DNA of 34,025 nt from Lachnospiraceae bacterium (lineage in GTDB: Bacteria > Bacillota > Clostridia > Lachnospirales > Lachnospiraceae): positions 1 through 34,025 of the forward strand of contig JAUNGI010000014.1 of NCBI GenBank assembly GCA_030524525.1, read 5' to 3'. The position numbers were made by a program, and so were the translations under genes. The notes beneath the pieces are model-generated. The model saw nothing but the letters and a program-made list of their open reading frames with translations, was not told the origin of the DNA and did not search any database. Positions 25,586-33,550 of this stretch are shown in pieces. Numbering within the stretch: the first letter of the stretch is position 1; every line of letters starts with the position of its first letter.

Positions 25586-27139
25586 CTAGCAGCGCGTGCT
25601 CCATGCGCCGCAGTCCAGCACACGGCTTGCCAGCCCTTCATAAAATTCCGCCTCATGGCAGACCATAAGGATCGTCCCTTTGTAAGCGAGCAGCGCGCGG
25701 CGCAGCTCCTCCTTTGCCTCCGGGTCCAAATGGTTTGTCGGCTCATCCAAAACAAGCAGGTTGCTTGGCCGGTTCATCAGCTTGCAGAGCCGTACCTTTG
25801 CCTGTTCGCCTCCGCTCAGGACCCGCACCTGACTTTCGATGTGCTTGGTGGTCAGACCGCATTTTGCCAGCGCCTGCCGCACCTCGTACTGGGTATAGCC
25901 CGGAAATTCGTCCCAAAGCTCCTGCATACAGGTCTTTGTTCCTTCTCCGCTCATCTCCTGCTCAAAATAGCCGATCTCCAAATAATCGCCCAGCGTCACC
26001 GTCCCCGAAAGCACGCCGATCTGTCCCAGCAGACTGCGCAGAAGCGTGGTCTTTCCAATGCCGTTGGCTCCGAACAGCACAAGCTTTTCCCCCCGCTCCA
26101 CGACCAGACGGATGGGACGGGAAAGCGGCGTTTCATAGCCGATCACCAGATCGTTCGTCTCGACCACGACGCGCCCCGGCGTCCGCGCCTCCCGAAAACG
26201 GAACTCCGGCTTCGGCTTTTCCGGCGCAAGCTCGATGACCTCCATCCGGTCGAGCTTCTTCTGCCTCGACATCGCCATATTCCGGGTCGAGACCCGCGCC
26301 TTGTTTCTTGCCACAAAGTCCTTCAGCTCGCGGATCTCCTGCTGCTGACGGTTATAGGCGGCCTCCGTCTGCGCCCGGCGCATGGCGTAGACCTCCTGAA
26401 ACTTATCGTAGTTCCCTACGTACCGGTTCAGCTCCCGGTTGTCCATATGGTAGATCAGGTTCACGACGCCGTTCAGAAACGGTATGTCGTGGGAGATCAG
26501 AATGAACGCGTTTTCATATTCGTTCAGATAGCGCTTGAGCCATTCAATATGCTGGACGTCCAGATAGTTTGTCGGCTCGTCCAACAGCAGGATGTCCGGC
26601 TTTTCCAGAAGCAGCTTCGCCAGCAGCACCTTCGTCCGCTGACCGCCGGAAAGCTCGGCGACGTCCCGCGCAAGCCCCAGCTCGTCCAAGCCGACGGCAT
26701 GGGCGATCTCCTCGATCTTCGGTTCGATATTGTAAAAATCGTGCATCATCAGAAGATCCTGGATCACCGCAAGCTCGTCCATCATCTGCGTCATCGTTTC
26801 CTCGTCCTGATCGCCCATGACCTCGCAGATCTCGTTCATCCTCCGCTCCTGCTCAAAGAGCCAAGAAAACGCGTCGGCAAGCACGTCGTGAACGGTTTTT
26901 CCCGGCGTCAGGACCGTATGCTGGTCAAGATAGCCGACGCGGACACGCTTTGCCCACTCGATCTTTCCTTCGTCCGGCACGAGCTTGCCGGTAATGATAT
27001 TCATAAAGGTGGATTTTCCTTCTCCGTTTGCCCCCACCAGACCGATGTGTTCGCCCGGCAGCAGCCGGAACGAAACGTCCGTAAAAATGGCGCGGTCGCC
27101 AAAGCCGTGAGACAAATGCTCCACTGTCAATATACTCAT
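25586..27139 (-). CDS. ABC-F family ATPase
   Basis: 517-residue soluble protein with two ABC ATPase domains and no membrane helices, the ABC-F arrangement whose members act on ribosomes (translation factors or antibiotic resistance proteins). Domain 1 has Walker A GLVGANGEGKST, signature LSGGQRTKVLLAKLLL and Walker B DILLLDEPTNYLD. Domain 2 has FGANGIGKTTLL, LSGGEQAKVRLCKL and LLVLDEPTNHLD. The linker between them (about 240-320) is rich in Arg, Lys and Glu and carries the charged helical hairpin typical of the family. The C-terminus stops soon after domain 2, without a long extension. GAGGG lies eight nt before the ATG. It looks more like a housekeeping factor (YbiT/YkpA type) than a resistance gene, but that is a judgement. 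Confidence 0.93.
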   Translation of the reverse strand: MSILTVEHLSHGFGDRAIFTDVSFRLLPGEHIGLVGANGEGKSTFMNIITGKLVPDEGKIEWAKRVRVGYLDQHTVLTPGKTVHDVLADAFSWLFEQERRMNEICEVMGDQDEETMTQMMDELAVIQDLLMMHDFYNIEPKIEEIAHAVGLDELGLARDVAELSGGQRTKVLLAKLLLEKPDILLLDEPTNYLDVQHIEWLKRYLNEYENAFILISHDIPFLNGVVNLIYHMDNRELNRYVGNYDKFQEVYAMRRAQTEAAYNRQQQEIRELKDFVARNKARVSTRNMAMSRQKKLDRMEVIELAPEKPKPEFRFREARTPGRVVVETNDLVIGYETPLSRPIRLVVERGEKLVLFGANGIGKTTLLRSLLGQIGVLSGTVTLGDYLEIGYFEQEMSGEGTKTCMQELWDEFPGYTQYEVRQALAKCGLTTKHIESQVRVLSGGEQAKVRLCKLMNRPSNLLVLDEPTNHLDPEAKEELRRALLAYKGTILMVCHEAEFYEGLASRVLDCGAWSTRC

Positions 27140-27210
27140 CGTAGGTTCCCTCGTTTTTCAATTCCGCGCACCGCAAAAGCCCTTCTCTTCCGCGGCGCGC
27201 GGATACTCGT

Positions 27211-28047
27211 TCAGGTCGTCACCAGCAGGGTGTCGTAGCCGAGCTGCTGAAGCTGCTGCTCCAGCGCGATCGCCTCCGTCAGCGAGTCGGTGTCTCCGAC
27301 CCAGACCGCAAAAAACGGTCCGTTCACGGCGATCTCCACCGGAAAGCCCAGATTTTGCAGTCCATAGGCCTGCGTCGAAGCGTTCTGATAATTCCGGAAC
27401 AATCCAACCTGCACCTTATAGCGCTCGCCGCCGTCTGCATCCTCCGTTCCGGACGGCGTTCCGGTCGGCGCGTCGGTCGAACCGCTTCCGGGAAATTCGT
27501 CGTTCATCGGAAGCTCCTGTCCGGTCAGTGTCTTGGCAATGGCATTCGCGATCTCCCATGTGATCTGCGTAAAGTTGTCGTCGAACAGCGCGTTATCCCG
27601 GTCATTGTTGATAAATCCGACCTCCACCAAGACCGCCGGCATATTCGTCCGACGCAGAACCGCAAGATTGGGGCGCGCTTCCACACCCAGATTCGCAAAT
27701 CCCGCGTTTGCCAAGCCCGCGTTTATGTTCTCCGCCAGCGTCTGCTTGATCCCGCTTTCGTCATATACCAGAGTTTCCACACCGCTGTACTGGTTCGGCG
27801 TGGGGCTGGAATTGCGATGGAAGGAGACAAAAAAATCCGCTCCGCTCTGATTGGCGATCCGCGCCTTTTCGGTCGGCGAATCGTAAACATCCGTCACTCT
27901 CGTAAAGTCCACATCCAACCCGTTTTGCTCCAAAAGCTCTCCAACCGCCAGCGCAATTCTCAGATTATCGTCTTTTTCCAGTCTGCCGTTATAGACCGCG
28001 CCGCCGTCGCTGCCGCCATGCCCGGCGTCAATAATTACCCTTGCCAT
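27211..28047 (-). CDS. CwlC-like N-acetylmuramoyl-L-alanine amidase with SPOR domain
   Basis: 278 residues. Residues 1-178 form an amidase_3 zinc enzyme that cuts the bond between N-acetylmuramic acid and the peptide stem: DAGHGGSDGGA (His-10), LEKDDNL (Glu-24), SFHRN and VEVGFINN supply the zinc and catalytic residues. A low-complexity Ser/Thr/Gly/Pro linker follows, then a C-terminal SPOR peptidoglycan-binding domain (about 208-278, YKVQVGLFRNYQNAS). No signal peptide is present. This layout matches B. subtilis CwlC, which lyses the mother cell late in sporulation and is made without a leader. A promoter resembling the sigma-K type lies upstream (28084-28111). AAAGGGG precedes the ATG. A phage endolysin is the alternative, but no phage genes are nearby. 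Confidence 0.9.
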   Translation of the reverse strand: MARVIIDAGHGGSDGGAVYNGRLEKDDNLRIALAVGELLEQNGLDVDFTRVTDVYDSPTEKARIANQSGADFFVSFHRNSSPTPNQYSGVETLVYDESGIKQTLAENINAGLANAGFANLGVEARPNLAVLRRTNMPAVLVEVGFINNDRDNALFDDNFTQITWEIANAIAKTLTGQELPMNDEFPGSGSTDAPTGTPSGTEDADGGERYKVQVGLFRNYQNASTQAYGLQNLGFPVEIAVNGPFFAVWVGDTDSLTEAIALEQQLQQLGYDTLLVTT

Positions 28048-28083
28048 AGGAATTCCCCTTTGATCGGTTCCCTTGTTCTCCTA

Positions 28084-28111
28084 TAGCCTATGCAAAAGGG
28101 CGGAAGTTTGT
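28084..28111 (-). promoter_or_regulatory. Sigma-K/E-like promoter of the CwlC-like amidase
   Basis: On the minus strand CATAGGCTA (28092-28084) fits the CATAnnnTA -10 of the mother-cell sigma factor K, and AC (28111-28110) stands 17 nt upstream as the minimal -35. The start would be near 28077, 30 nt before the amidase ATG. Short motifs like this can occur by chance, but the gene type agrees with it. Confidence 0.5.
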
Positions 28112-28118
28112 TCCGCCC
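28094..28118 (-). terminator. Terminator after the DUF1015 gene
   Basis: On the minus strand GGGCGGAA pairs perfectly with TTCCGCCC around CAAAC and is followed by TTTT. It closes the argS-to-DUF1015 gene group and overlaps the -35 side of the amidase promoter. Confidence 0.8.
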
Positions 28119-28124
28119 CATCCG

Positions 28125-29366
28125 TCAACTTAACTTGTGAATAAACAGGCCGCTTCGAAGCTTCGGTTCAAACCATGTGGATTTCGGCGGCATCAGAAGT
28201 CCGGCGTCCGCAACGGAGAACAGCTCCCCGATGGAAGTCGGATACATCGAAAACGCAACCGTCATATCCGTATGTACTCTACGCTCCAACTCCGCAAGCC
28301 CACGGATCCCACCGATAAAATCGATCCGCTTATCGGTTCTCGGATCGCCGACGCCAAGGATCGGCTCCAGCAGATGCTCCTGTAGGATCGCCACGTCCAA
28401 GGACTTTACCGGGTCCTTTTCCGCCCGCAGCGCGTCCTTTGCCCTCAGCAGATACCATTTCTCTCCGAGAAACATGCCGAAGCTGCCCTTCTCCTCCGGA
28501 GCCGCCGGCTCGCTTCCTCTGCACGTCACCTCAAAGCCTTCCGAAATTTCCTTCAGAAACGCTTCCTCGGTCCTTCCGTTCAGATCGCGAACGACCCGGT
28601 TGTAGGGCAGGATCTTCAGCTGATCCTCCGGGAACAGCGCCGAAAGGAAGTAATTGAACTCCTCGCTCCCGTCAAAGCTTCCCGCCTCGGCTCTGCGCTT
28701 CAGCCCCACCTTGACCGCCGACGCCGCCCGGTGATGTCCGTCCGCAATGTACAGGCTCCCCAGCCCCGCAAACGCCCCGCGCAGGCAGCTCACGTCCTCC
28801 GGGGCGGCGATCCGCCAAACGCGGTGCGCGATCCCGTCCTCGGAGACAAAATCGTAAAGCGGCTCCGTCTCCCGATACTTCCCCATCACACGCGAAATTT
28901 CCGGCTTCGTGCGATAGGCAAGAAAGATCGGGCCGGTCTGCGCATTGCACGCATCGACGTGACGAATACGGTCCTGTTCCTTGTCCTCCCGTGTGTTTTC
29001 GTGTTTTTTGATCGTTCCGTTCTGATAGTCGTCGATCGAGGCGCAGGCGACGATCCCGGTCTGCGACCGCCCGTCCATCACCAGCTCATAAAGATAATAG
29101 CACTCCTCCGGGTCGGTCACATACGTCCCGTCCGCAAGCCTTGCGTCAAGCAGCTCCTTCGCCTTCTGGTATACCTCCGGAGCATAGATGTCCGTATCGT
29201 CCGGCAAATTGCTCTCCGGGCGGTCGATATTCAAAAACGAGAGCGGGTCTTTTCCTGCCGCAAGCTTGGCCTCCGCCCGATTGTAAACGTCGTAAGGCAG
29301 CGCCGCCACACGATGCGCAACCGACACGTCGGGCCGGATGCAGAAAAACGGTTTTACGTCCGCCAT
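28125..29366 (-). CDS. DUF1015 family protein
   Basis: 413-residue cytoplasmic protein matching DUF1015 (SerA-neighbour type proteins of anaerobes), whose biochemical role is not established. Recognisable features are the N-terminal IRPDVSVAHRVAALPYDVYN, LNIDRPE soon after, YYLYELVMDGRSQTGIVA, a central HENTREDKEQDRIRH segment, LYIADGHHRAASA in the middle, and DFIGGIRGLAELE near the end. The DGHHR motif with paired histidines suggests a metal or phosphate site. The ATG at 29366 has GGGAG seven nt upstream; an upstream in-frame start at 29417 has no such support. It is 55 nt after the membrane protein gene and is followed by a clear terminator. No serine biosynthesis genes are visible nearby. 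Confidence 0.88.
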   Translation of the reverse strand: MADVKPFFCIRPDVSVAHRVAALPYDVYNRAEAKLAAGKDPLSFLNIDRPESNLPDDTDIYAPEVYQKAKELLDARLADGTYVTDPEECYYLYELVMDGRSQTGIVACASIDDYQNGTIKKHENTREDKEQDRIRHVDACNAQTGPIFLAYRTKPEISRVMGKYRETEPLYDFVSEDGIAHRVWRIAAPEDVSCLRGAFAGLGSLYIADGHHRAASAVKVGLKRRAEAGSFDGSEEFNYFLSALFPEDQLKILPYNRVVRDLNGRTEEAFLKEISEGFEVTCRGSEPAAPEEKGSFGMFLGEKWYLLRAKDALRAEKDPVKSLDVAILQEHLLEPILGVGDPRTDKRIDFIGGIRGLAELERRVHTDMTVAFSMYPTSIGELFSVADAGLLMPPKSTWFEPKLRSGLFIHKLS

Positions 29367-29421
29367 ATATGTTCTCCCTTCCGAAGCGTTTCCACGCTCC
29401 AGCTTCTTTTGCAGCAATCGC

Positions 29422-30186
29422 TCAGCCGGTGTAGCCGAACATCAGCGGCTCCAGCTTTTTGCGGAAAAACCGCCGGTGTCCGGCTGCAAGAGCAGCCGTC
29501 AGGATCAGATAAAACAGCACCGCCGCCGTCCTCCCTCCAACCGAGGTCAGCCGCCCCAGCAGACGGGCGTCGATCGTCATGAGCAGCAGATAAAACGTAA
29601 AGAACACAAAAATGCAGCTCAGACCGGCAAACCTCTGCCTTGTAAAAAACACATAGGTCAGCGACACGGATAAATACGCCAGCGCTACCGTGGCTCCAAG
29701 AACGAACGTCAGGTTCAGGACGGCAAGCAGGATCGGAATCGCCTTGCCCCCGGAAACGTCGCCGAGCAGACTGCTCCAATCCATCGCCGTCAGCTCCTCC
29801 CGAACCGAGGGATATTTCTTCGCGATCAACAGCGTGTCCGCGGCAAAGCCGCCGATAAACAGCACGGCGGTGACCACAAGCGTCAGCCATGTGAACACCT
29901 GCTTATAAAGAAGCACCTTTCCCGTCGGAACGCCGGCGTCGCGCAAGCTCTGGAAATACGTCTGCTTCTGAATGTTTTTCAAAAACAGAGCCGCGCCCTC
30001 ATATACAAAAAACAGGATCAGCGCCACAGCCGCCACGATCATGCATTTGAGCGCCGTCACAATCCACGCTTCGTTTTTCATAAACACTGCGGGCACAAGC
30101 GCTAACTGCAGGATGAAAAACGTGATAACCGCCATGACTCTGGACGGCAAAATGCCTCTTATATCTTTTCGCAATAAAATTTTCAT
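29422..30186 (-). CDS. Six-helix membrane protein, ABC-2 permease-like, unassigned
   Basis: 254 residues with about six membrane helices (near 18-37, 42-68, 97-120, 150-178, 185-205 and 218-238) and short basic loops. The loop FLKNIQKQTYFQSLRDAGVPTGKVLLYKQ between helices 2 and 3 recalls coupling segments of FtsX/MacB or ABC-2 type permeases, in which a phrase like LR-x-x-G is common. This resemblance is weak and no ATPase partner is adjacent. The ATG overlaps the stop of the SH3/Tudor gene by four bases (ATGA), so translation is probably coupled and the two proteins may work together. Family and function remain open. Confidence 0.75.
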   Translation of the reverse strand: MKILLRKDIRGILPSRVMAVITFFILQLALVPAVFMKNEAWIVTALKCMIVAAVALILFFVYEGAALFLKNIQKQTYFQSLRDAGVPTGKVLLYKQVFTWLTLVVTAVLFIGGFAADTLLIAKKYPSVREELTAMDWSSLLGDVSGGKAIPILLAVLNLTFVLGATVALAYLSVSLTYVFFTRQRFAGLSCIFVFFTFYLLLMTIDARLLGRLTSVGGRTAAVLFYLILTAALAAGHRRFFRKKLEPLMFGYTG

Positions 30187-31655
30187 TCAAAAATAACCAA
30201 ATCTTTCCTTGCCAGCTTTTCCTTCTTCAAAAAGCGCAAATCTCTGCCAAAACGGATCTGTATGATCTCCGCGTCGCTGTTGTCGATGACCTCGCCCTCG
30301 CCATACAGCTTATGCTGGATATGATCCTGTTCCCTGAGCTGTTCCAGACGAGCCCGGACAGCCGCCTCATGGGCGGACACGGCGCGGGTCTCCGTCTCCT
30401 GCGAAAGCTCGGCAGCGGGCGTTACGGGCGCCGCCGGTCTCGCCTCCGCCGGTTTGCTGCGGCGGCTCGAATAGATCCGAACATCCTCCTCCGGTTCCGT
30501 CCGTACTTCCGGTTCCTCAAAAGAAATTTCGGAAGCCGTCTCCACGGCTCCTTCCGCCGCTTTTCTTTCCGCAGCCTCTCTTACGGCCTGCTCCCGCTCC
30601 GCGGCCTCTCTTGCGGCAGCCTCTCGGTCTGCGGCTCTCCTTGCGGCAGCCTCCCTCGCGGCGTTTTCTCGGTCTGCGGGGTCTTCCTCCTCAGCTTCCT
30701 CTAAGGACTCCTCCGGCTCCGGCGCGCTCTGTGTCGTCCGGACCGTGCGGGCGATCTCCTCGGTATCCGCAGCCTCCGCCTCAAACAAACCGTTCAGATC
30801 CAACTCGATCTCGTCCGGATTGCCCAATTCCTCGCCAAGATTCCGATCGGTCTGATCTCCCAGTTTCAGGTAATTATAATAATCCTGCTTGGCCTCTTCA
30901 AAGTCCTCTTCCTTTTCTCCCTCCAACGGCTCCAGTCCGGTGCGGGAGCTGTAGCGCTCCATTTCCTTTTCCAGATTTTTCTCCTGATACTTGGAGTATA
31001 CCGTGTAGATAAAGATCAGAACGATGATGACGATGCAGAGGATCAGCATATACTTGTAAGGCCGGAAGCCCTTGCTGTCGTCCACCAGATTTTTATTGTC
31101 TTCCGAAGGGGTCGGCGTTCCCTGCCCGAATACGTTGTCCGCGCCTGCAAGGGTCGGCGTCGGCGTCTGATCGCCGTCCTCCGAAGGGGTCGGCGTCGGC
31201 GTGAACGTGACCTTTACGCTCCGCGTGATAAATTCCGCAAAGCAATAGCCCTCCACCGTCTCGCCGTCAAATTCCAGTCGGACATGGTACCACAAATCCA
31301 GCGCCGCGTCCTTGGATTCTCCGATGATCGTCACCTTGGTCCCGCGCGGGATCTTTACGGAATTGCCCGCGCTGGTCTTAATGACCTCATAGGTGTCGGA
31401 GCCGGGCCCCTTGCGCACGTTGACCGTCGTCGAAACCTTTTCGTTGACCTCGCCCTCAAAATACCCGTCAACATATTCCTCTTTGTTTACATAGTCCAGA
31501 TCCTGCGTCACAGAAGGCGTGCCGTCCGCTCCCTGCGTCGCGTCAGGCTCAGCCTGCGCCTGCCTTCCCAGAACCCAGACAAGCATCATGCAGATGCCCA
31601 GTGCCGCCGTTAAGACGACCCACCGAAGCATAGTTTTTCGTTCCGTATCTTTCAT
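30183..31655 (-). CDS. SH3 - transmembrane - coiled coil - Tudor-like (PcrA/UvrD C-term type) protein
   Basis: 490 residues. A membrane helix or uncleaved signal lies at about 10-29. Residues 74-146 form a bacterial SH3 domain (VNVRKGPGSDTYEVI, then GYCFAEFI), a fold that binds cell-wall peptides. A Thr/Pro repeat linker (TPTPTPSED, twice repeated) follows, then a second helix at 202-220. The rest should be cytoplasmic: an acidic stretch, an Ala/Glu/Arg-rich coiled coil (about 325-370) and a C-terminal domain (447-488, HKLYGEGEVIDNSDAEIIQI). The last resembles the Tudor-like tail of PcrA/UvrD helicases, which contacts RNA polymerase. The ATG at 31655 has GGAGG five nt upstream. It overlaps the membrane protein gene downstream. 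A role linking wall state to the cytoplasm is possible; it is inference. Confidence 0.82.
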   Translation of the reverse strand: MKDTERKTMLRWVVLTAALGICMMLVWVLGRQAQAEPDATQGADGTPSVTQDLDYVNKEEYVDGYFEGEVNEKVSTTVNVRKGPGSDTYEVIKTSAGNSVKIPRGTKVTIIGESKDAALDLWYHVRLEFDGETVEGYCFAEFITRSVKVTFTPTPTPSEDGDQTPTPTLAGADNVFGQGTPTPSEDNKNLVDDSKGFRPYKYMLILCIVIIVLIFIYTVYSKYQEKNLEKEMERYSSRTGLEPLEGEKEEDFEEAKQDYYNYLKLGDQTDRNLGEELGNPDEIELDLNGLFEAEAADTEEIARTVRTTQSAPEPEESLEEAEEEDPADRENAAREAAARRAADREAAAREAAEREQAVREAAERKAAEGAVETASEISFEEPEVRTEPEEDVRIYSSRRSKPAEARPAAPVTPAAELSQETETRAVSAHEAAVRARLEQLREQDHIQHKLYGEGEVIDNSDAEIIQIRFGRDLRFLKKEKLARKDLVIFE

Positions 31656-31693
31656 GGTTACCTCCAGCAGAGCATATTTCATGCGAAGCGCCG

Positions 31694-31718
31694 CGCCGAG
31701 AAGCTCAGACTCTCGGCG
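31694..31718. repeat. Inverted repeat between argS and the SH3/Tudor gene
   Basis: Perfect 8-bp arms CGCCGAGA (31694-31701) and TCTCGGCG (31711-31718) enclose a 9-nt loop in the 98-bp gap. On the minus strand it is not followed by a T-run, so it is at best a weak terminator for argS or a leader structure of the next gene. Confidence 0.5.
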
Positions 31719-31753
31719 TGCGATCAAGAACACCTCGCATTCTCCTCAGTTAC

Positions 31754-33514
31754 TTACATTCTGTCCGGTGCTTCAAACGCCAGCAGATCAATGCAGGTCT
31801 GCAAAACAGCCAGCGTCGTTTGAAGCAGGCCGATCCACTCCGCTTTCTTCGCTTCGTCGGCCTCGGTCAGTATCTTGTTTCCGTGATAGAAGCTGTTGAA
31901 CACGTTCGCCAGCTCGTAAATATACTGGCAGAGCTTATGCGGCGCAAGCTCGGCGGCCGCGCGCTCCACCGTGTCCGCAAACCGCGAAAGCGTCAGCAGC
32001 CAGTTCGTCTCCTCCGTTCCGTAGCTGCGCTTGGAAGGCTCCGGCATGGAAGCTTCCGCGCCGTCCAGCCTGCCGAGAATGGACTTGATGCGCACCATCG
32101 TGTATAGGATATACGGCCCCGTGTTGCCTTCGAAGGATGTGAAGCGTTCGACGTCGAAAATATAATCCTTCGACGCCTGATTCGACAGATCGCCGTATTT
32201 CAGCGCCGCAAGCCCCACCTGTCCGGCGACCCTGCGGATCTCCTCCTCCGGCATATCCCGATCCTTCATTTTTTCGTATACTTCGTCCACAATGCTCTGC
32301 ACGAGCTGTTCGAGCCGCATCACGCCGCCGTCCCTCGTCTTGAACGGCTTGCCGTCCCTGCCGTTCATTGTGCCGAAGCCAAGGAACGTAAGCTTGGTGT
32401 CCTCGTTTACCAGATGCGTTTTCCGGGCGCAGCGGAAGATCTGCTCAAAATAAAGCGACTGCCGCTTGTCCACCACATAGATGATCTGGTTCGGAGAAAA
32501 CAGCTTCATCCGTTCCACGATCGTCGCCAGATCGGTGGTGTTGTAAAGCGTCGCGCCGTCGGATTTCAGGATCATGCACGGCGGGATCTCCTTTGTGTCG
32601 CTCTCCTCCTTCACATCAACGACAAGCGCTCCCTCGCTGATATGCGCGTGTCCCTCGTCCTTCATTTTCTGAATCATTTCCGGGATGTAGGGCTGCGCGT
32701 CGCTCTCCTTCTTCCAGAGGTCAAACTCCACGTTCAGCTTTTTATAGTTCTTTTTCAGATCGTTCATGGAAACGGTCATGATATGCTCCCAAAGCGCGCG
32801 ATAGCCCCTGTGCCCGTTCTGCAAAAGATAGGTGGCATGCCGCGCCGCCTCTTTGTAGTCCTCGTGCGTCTTGGAATATTCGCTGGCGTAGGGGTAGATC
32901 TCCTCCAGATCGCTCATCGTAAACGGAGGCTCCTTCGGATATTCCCCCGCAAAGCTCTCGTCGAAATACGGAAGCTCCGGCTGCCGTACGCGCAGCTCGG
33001 TAATGATCAGCCCGATCTGCAGCCCCCAATCGCCCAGATGCGCGTCCCCGATCACCTCGTTTCCGGCATAGCGAAGAATGCGCTTGACGGCTTCGCCGAT
33101 GATCGCCGGACGCAGGTGCCCCACATGCAGCGCCTTCGCCACGTTCGGTCCGCCGTAATCGACGACGATGGTCTGCGGCTCGCCCGCCGGCTCCATGCCG
33201 AATTTTTCGCTCCGGCTCATTTCATAGACGTACCGCGCCAGAAAAGCGGTATTCAGGGAAATATTGATAAATCCCGGCTTTACCGCCTCGCACAGAGAAA
33301 ACAGATCCTCTCCCGAAAGCGCCGCAGCGATCTCCTCCGCAATGACGATCGGCGCCTTGTGAAACTGCTTTGCCGCAGTCAGCGCGCCGTTGCACTGATA
33401 CTGACACAGATCCGGCCGATTCGATACCGAGACCGCGCCGTAGGCGGCATCATAGCCGCAGGCGGCAAACGCCTGACTTACTTTTTCTGAGATAATCGTT
33501 ATGATCTTTTTCAT
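31754..33514 (-). CDS. argS: Arginyl-tRNA synthetase
   Basis: 586-residue class I aminoacyl-tRNA synthetase that charges tRNA-Arg. The arginyl-specific N-terminal domain (about 1-110) is followed by the HIGH-type motif in DYGGPNVAKALHVGHLRP (HVGH at 130-133). The KMSKS-equivalent loop reads GKPFKTRDGGVMRLEQL, as usual in this family. The C-terminal DALR anticodon-binding domain ends with the common LLAFEAPDRM form. The ATG at 33514 has AGGA nine nt upstream. The frame remains open upstream through the 132-bp repeats to the window edge, but the family N-terminus starts at MKKIITIISEKV, so the extension is not coding. I looked for a T-box leader and saw none. No clear promoter was found in the short AT-rich stretch before the gene. 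Confidence 0.97.
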   Translation of the reverse strand: MKKIITIISEKVSQAFAACGYDAAYGAVSVSNRPDLCQYQCNGALTAAKQFHKAPIVIAEEIAAALSGEDLFSLCEAVKPGFINISLNTAFLARYVYEMSRSEKFGMEPAGEPQTIVVDYGGPNVAKALHVGHLRPAIIGEAVKRILRYAGNEVIGDAHLGDWGLQIGLIITELRVRQPELPYFDESFAGEYPKEPPFTMSDLEEIYPYASEYSKTHEDYKEAARHATYLLQNGHRGYRALWEHIMTVSMNDLKKNYKKLNVEFDLWKKESDAQPYIPEMIQKMKDEGHAHISEGALVVDVKEESDTKEIPPCMILKSDGATLYNTTDLATIVERMKLFSPNQIIYVVDKRQSLYFEQIFRCARKTHLVNEDTKLTFLGFGTMNGRDGKPFKTRDGGVMRLEQLVQSIVDEVYEKMKDRDMPEEEIRRVAGQVGLAALKYGDLSNQASKDYIFDVERFTSFEGNTGPYILYTMVRIKSILGRLDGAEASMPEPSKRSYGTEETNWLLTLSRFADTVERAAAELAPHKLCQYIYELANVFNSFYHGNKILTEADEAKKAEWIGLLQTTLAVLQTCIDLLAFEAPDRM

Positions 33515-33550
33515 TATGGTCAATCCTATCTTAATAAATATCGAAGTCCG

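Noticed and set aside
27211-28047. Phage endolysin or prophage remnant.
   Set aside because: No holin, structural or integrase genes nearby; the SPOR domain, lack of leader and sigma-K-like promoter fit a sporulation amidase better.
33515-33550. T-box or other riboswitch leader before argS.
   Set aside because: The non-repeat leader is too short and shows no specifier or antiterminator-like structure.
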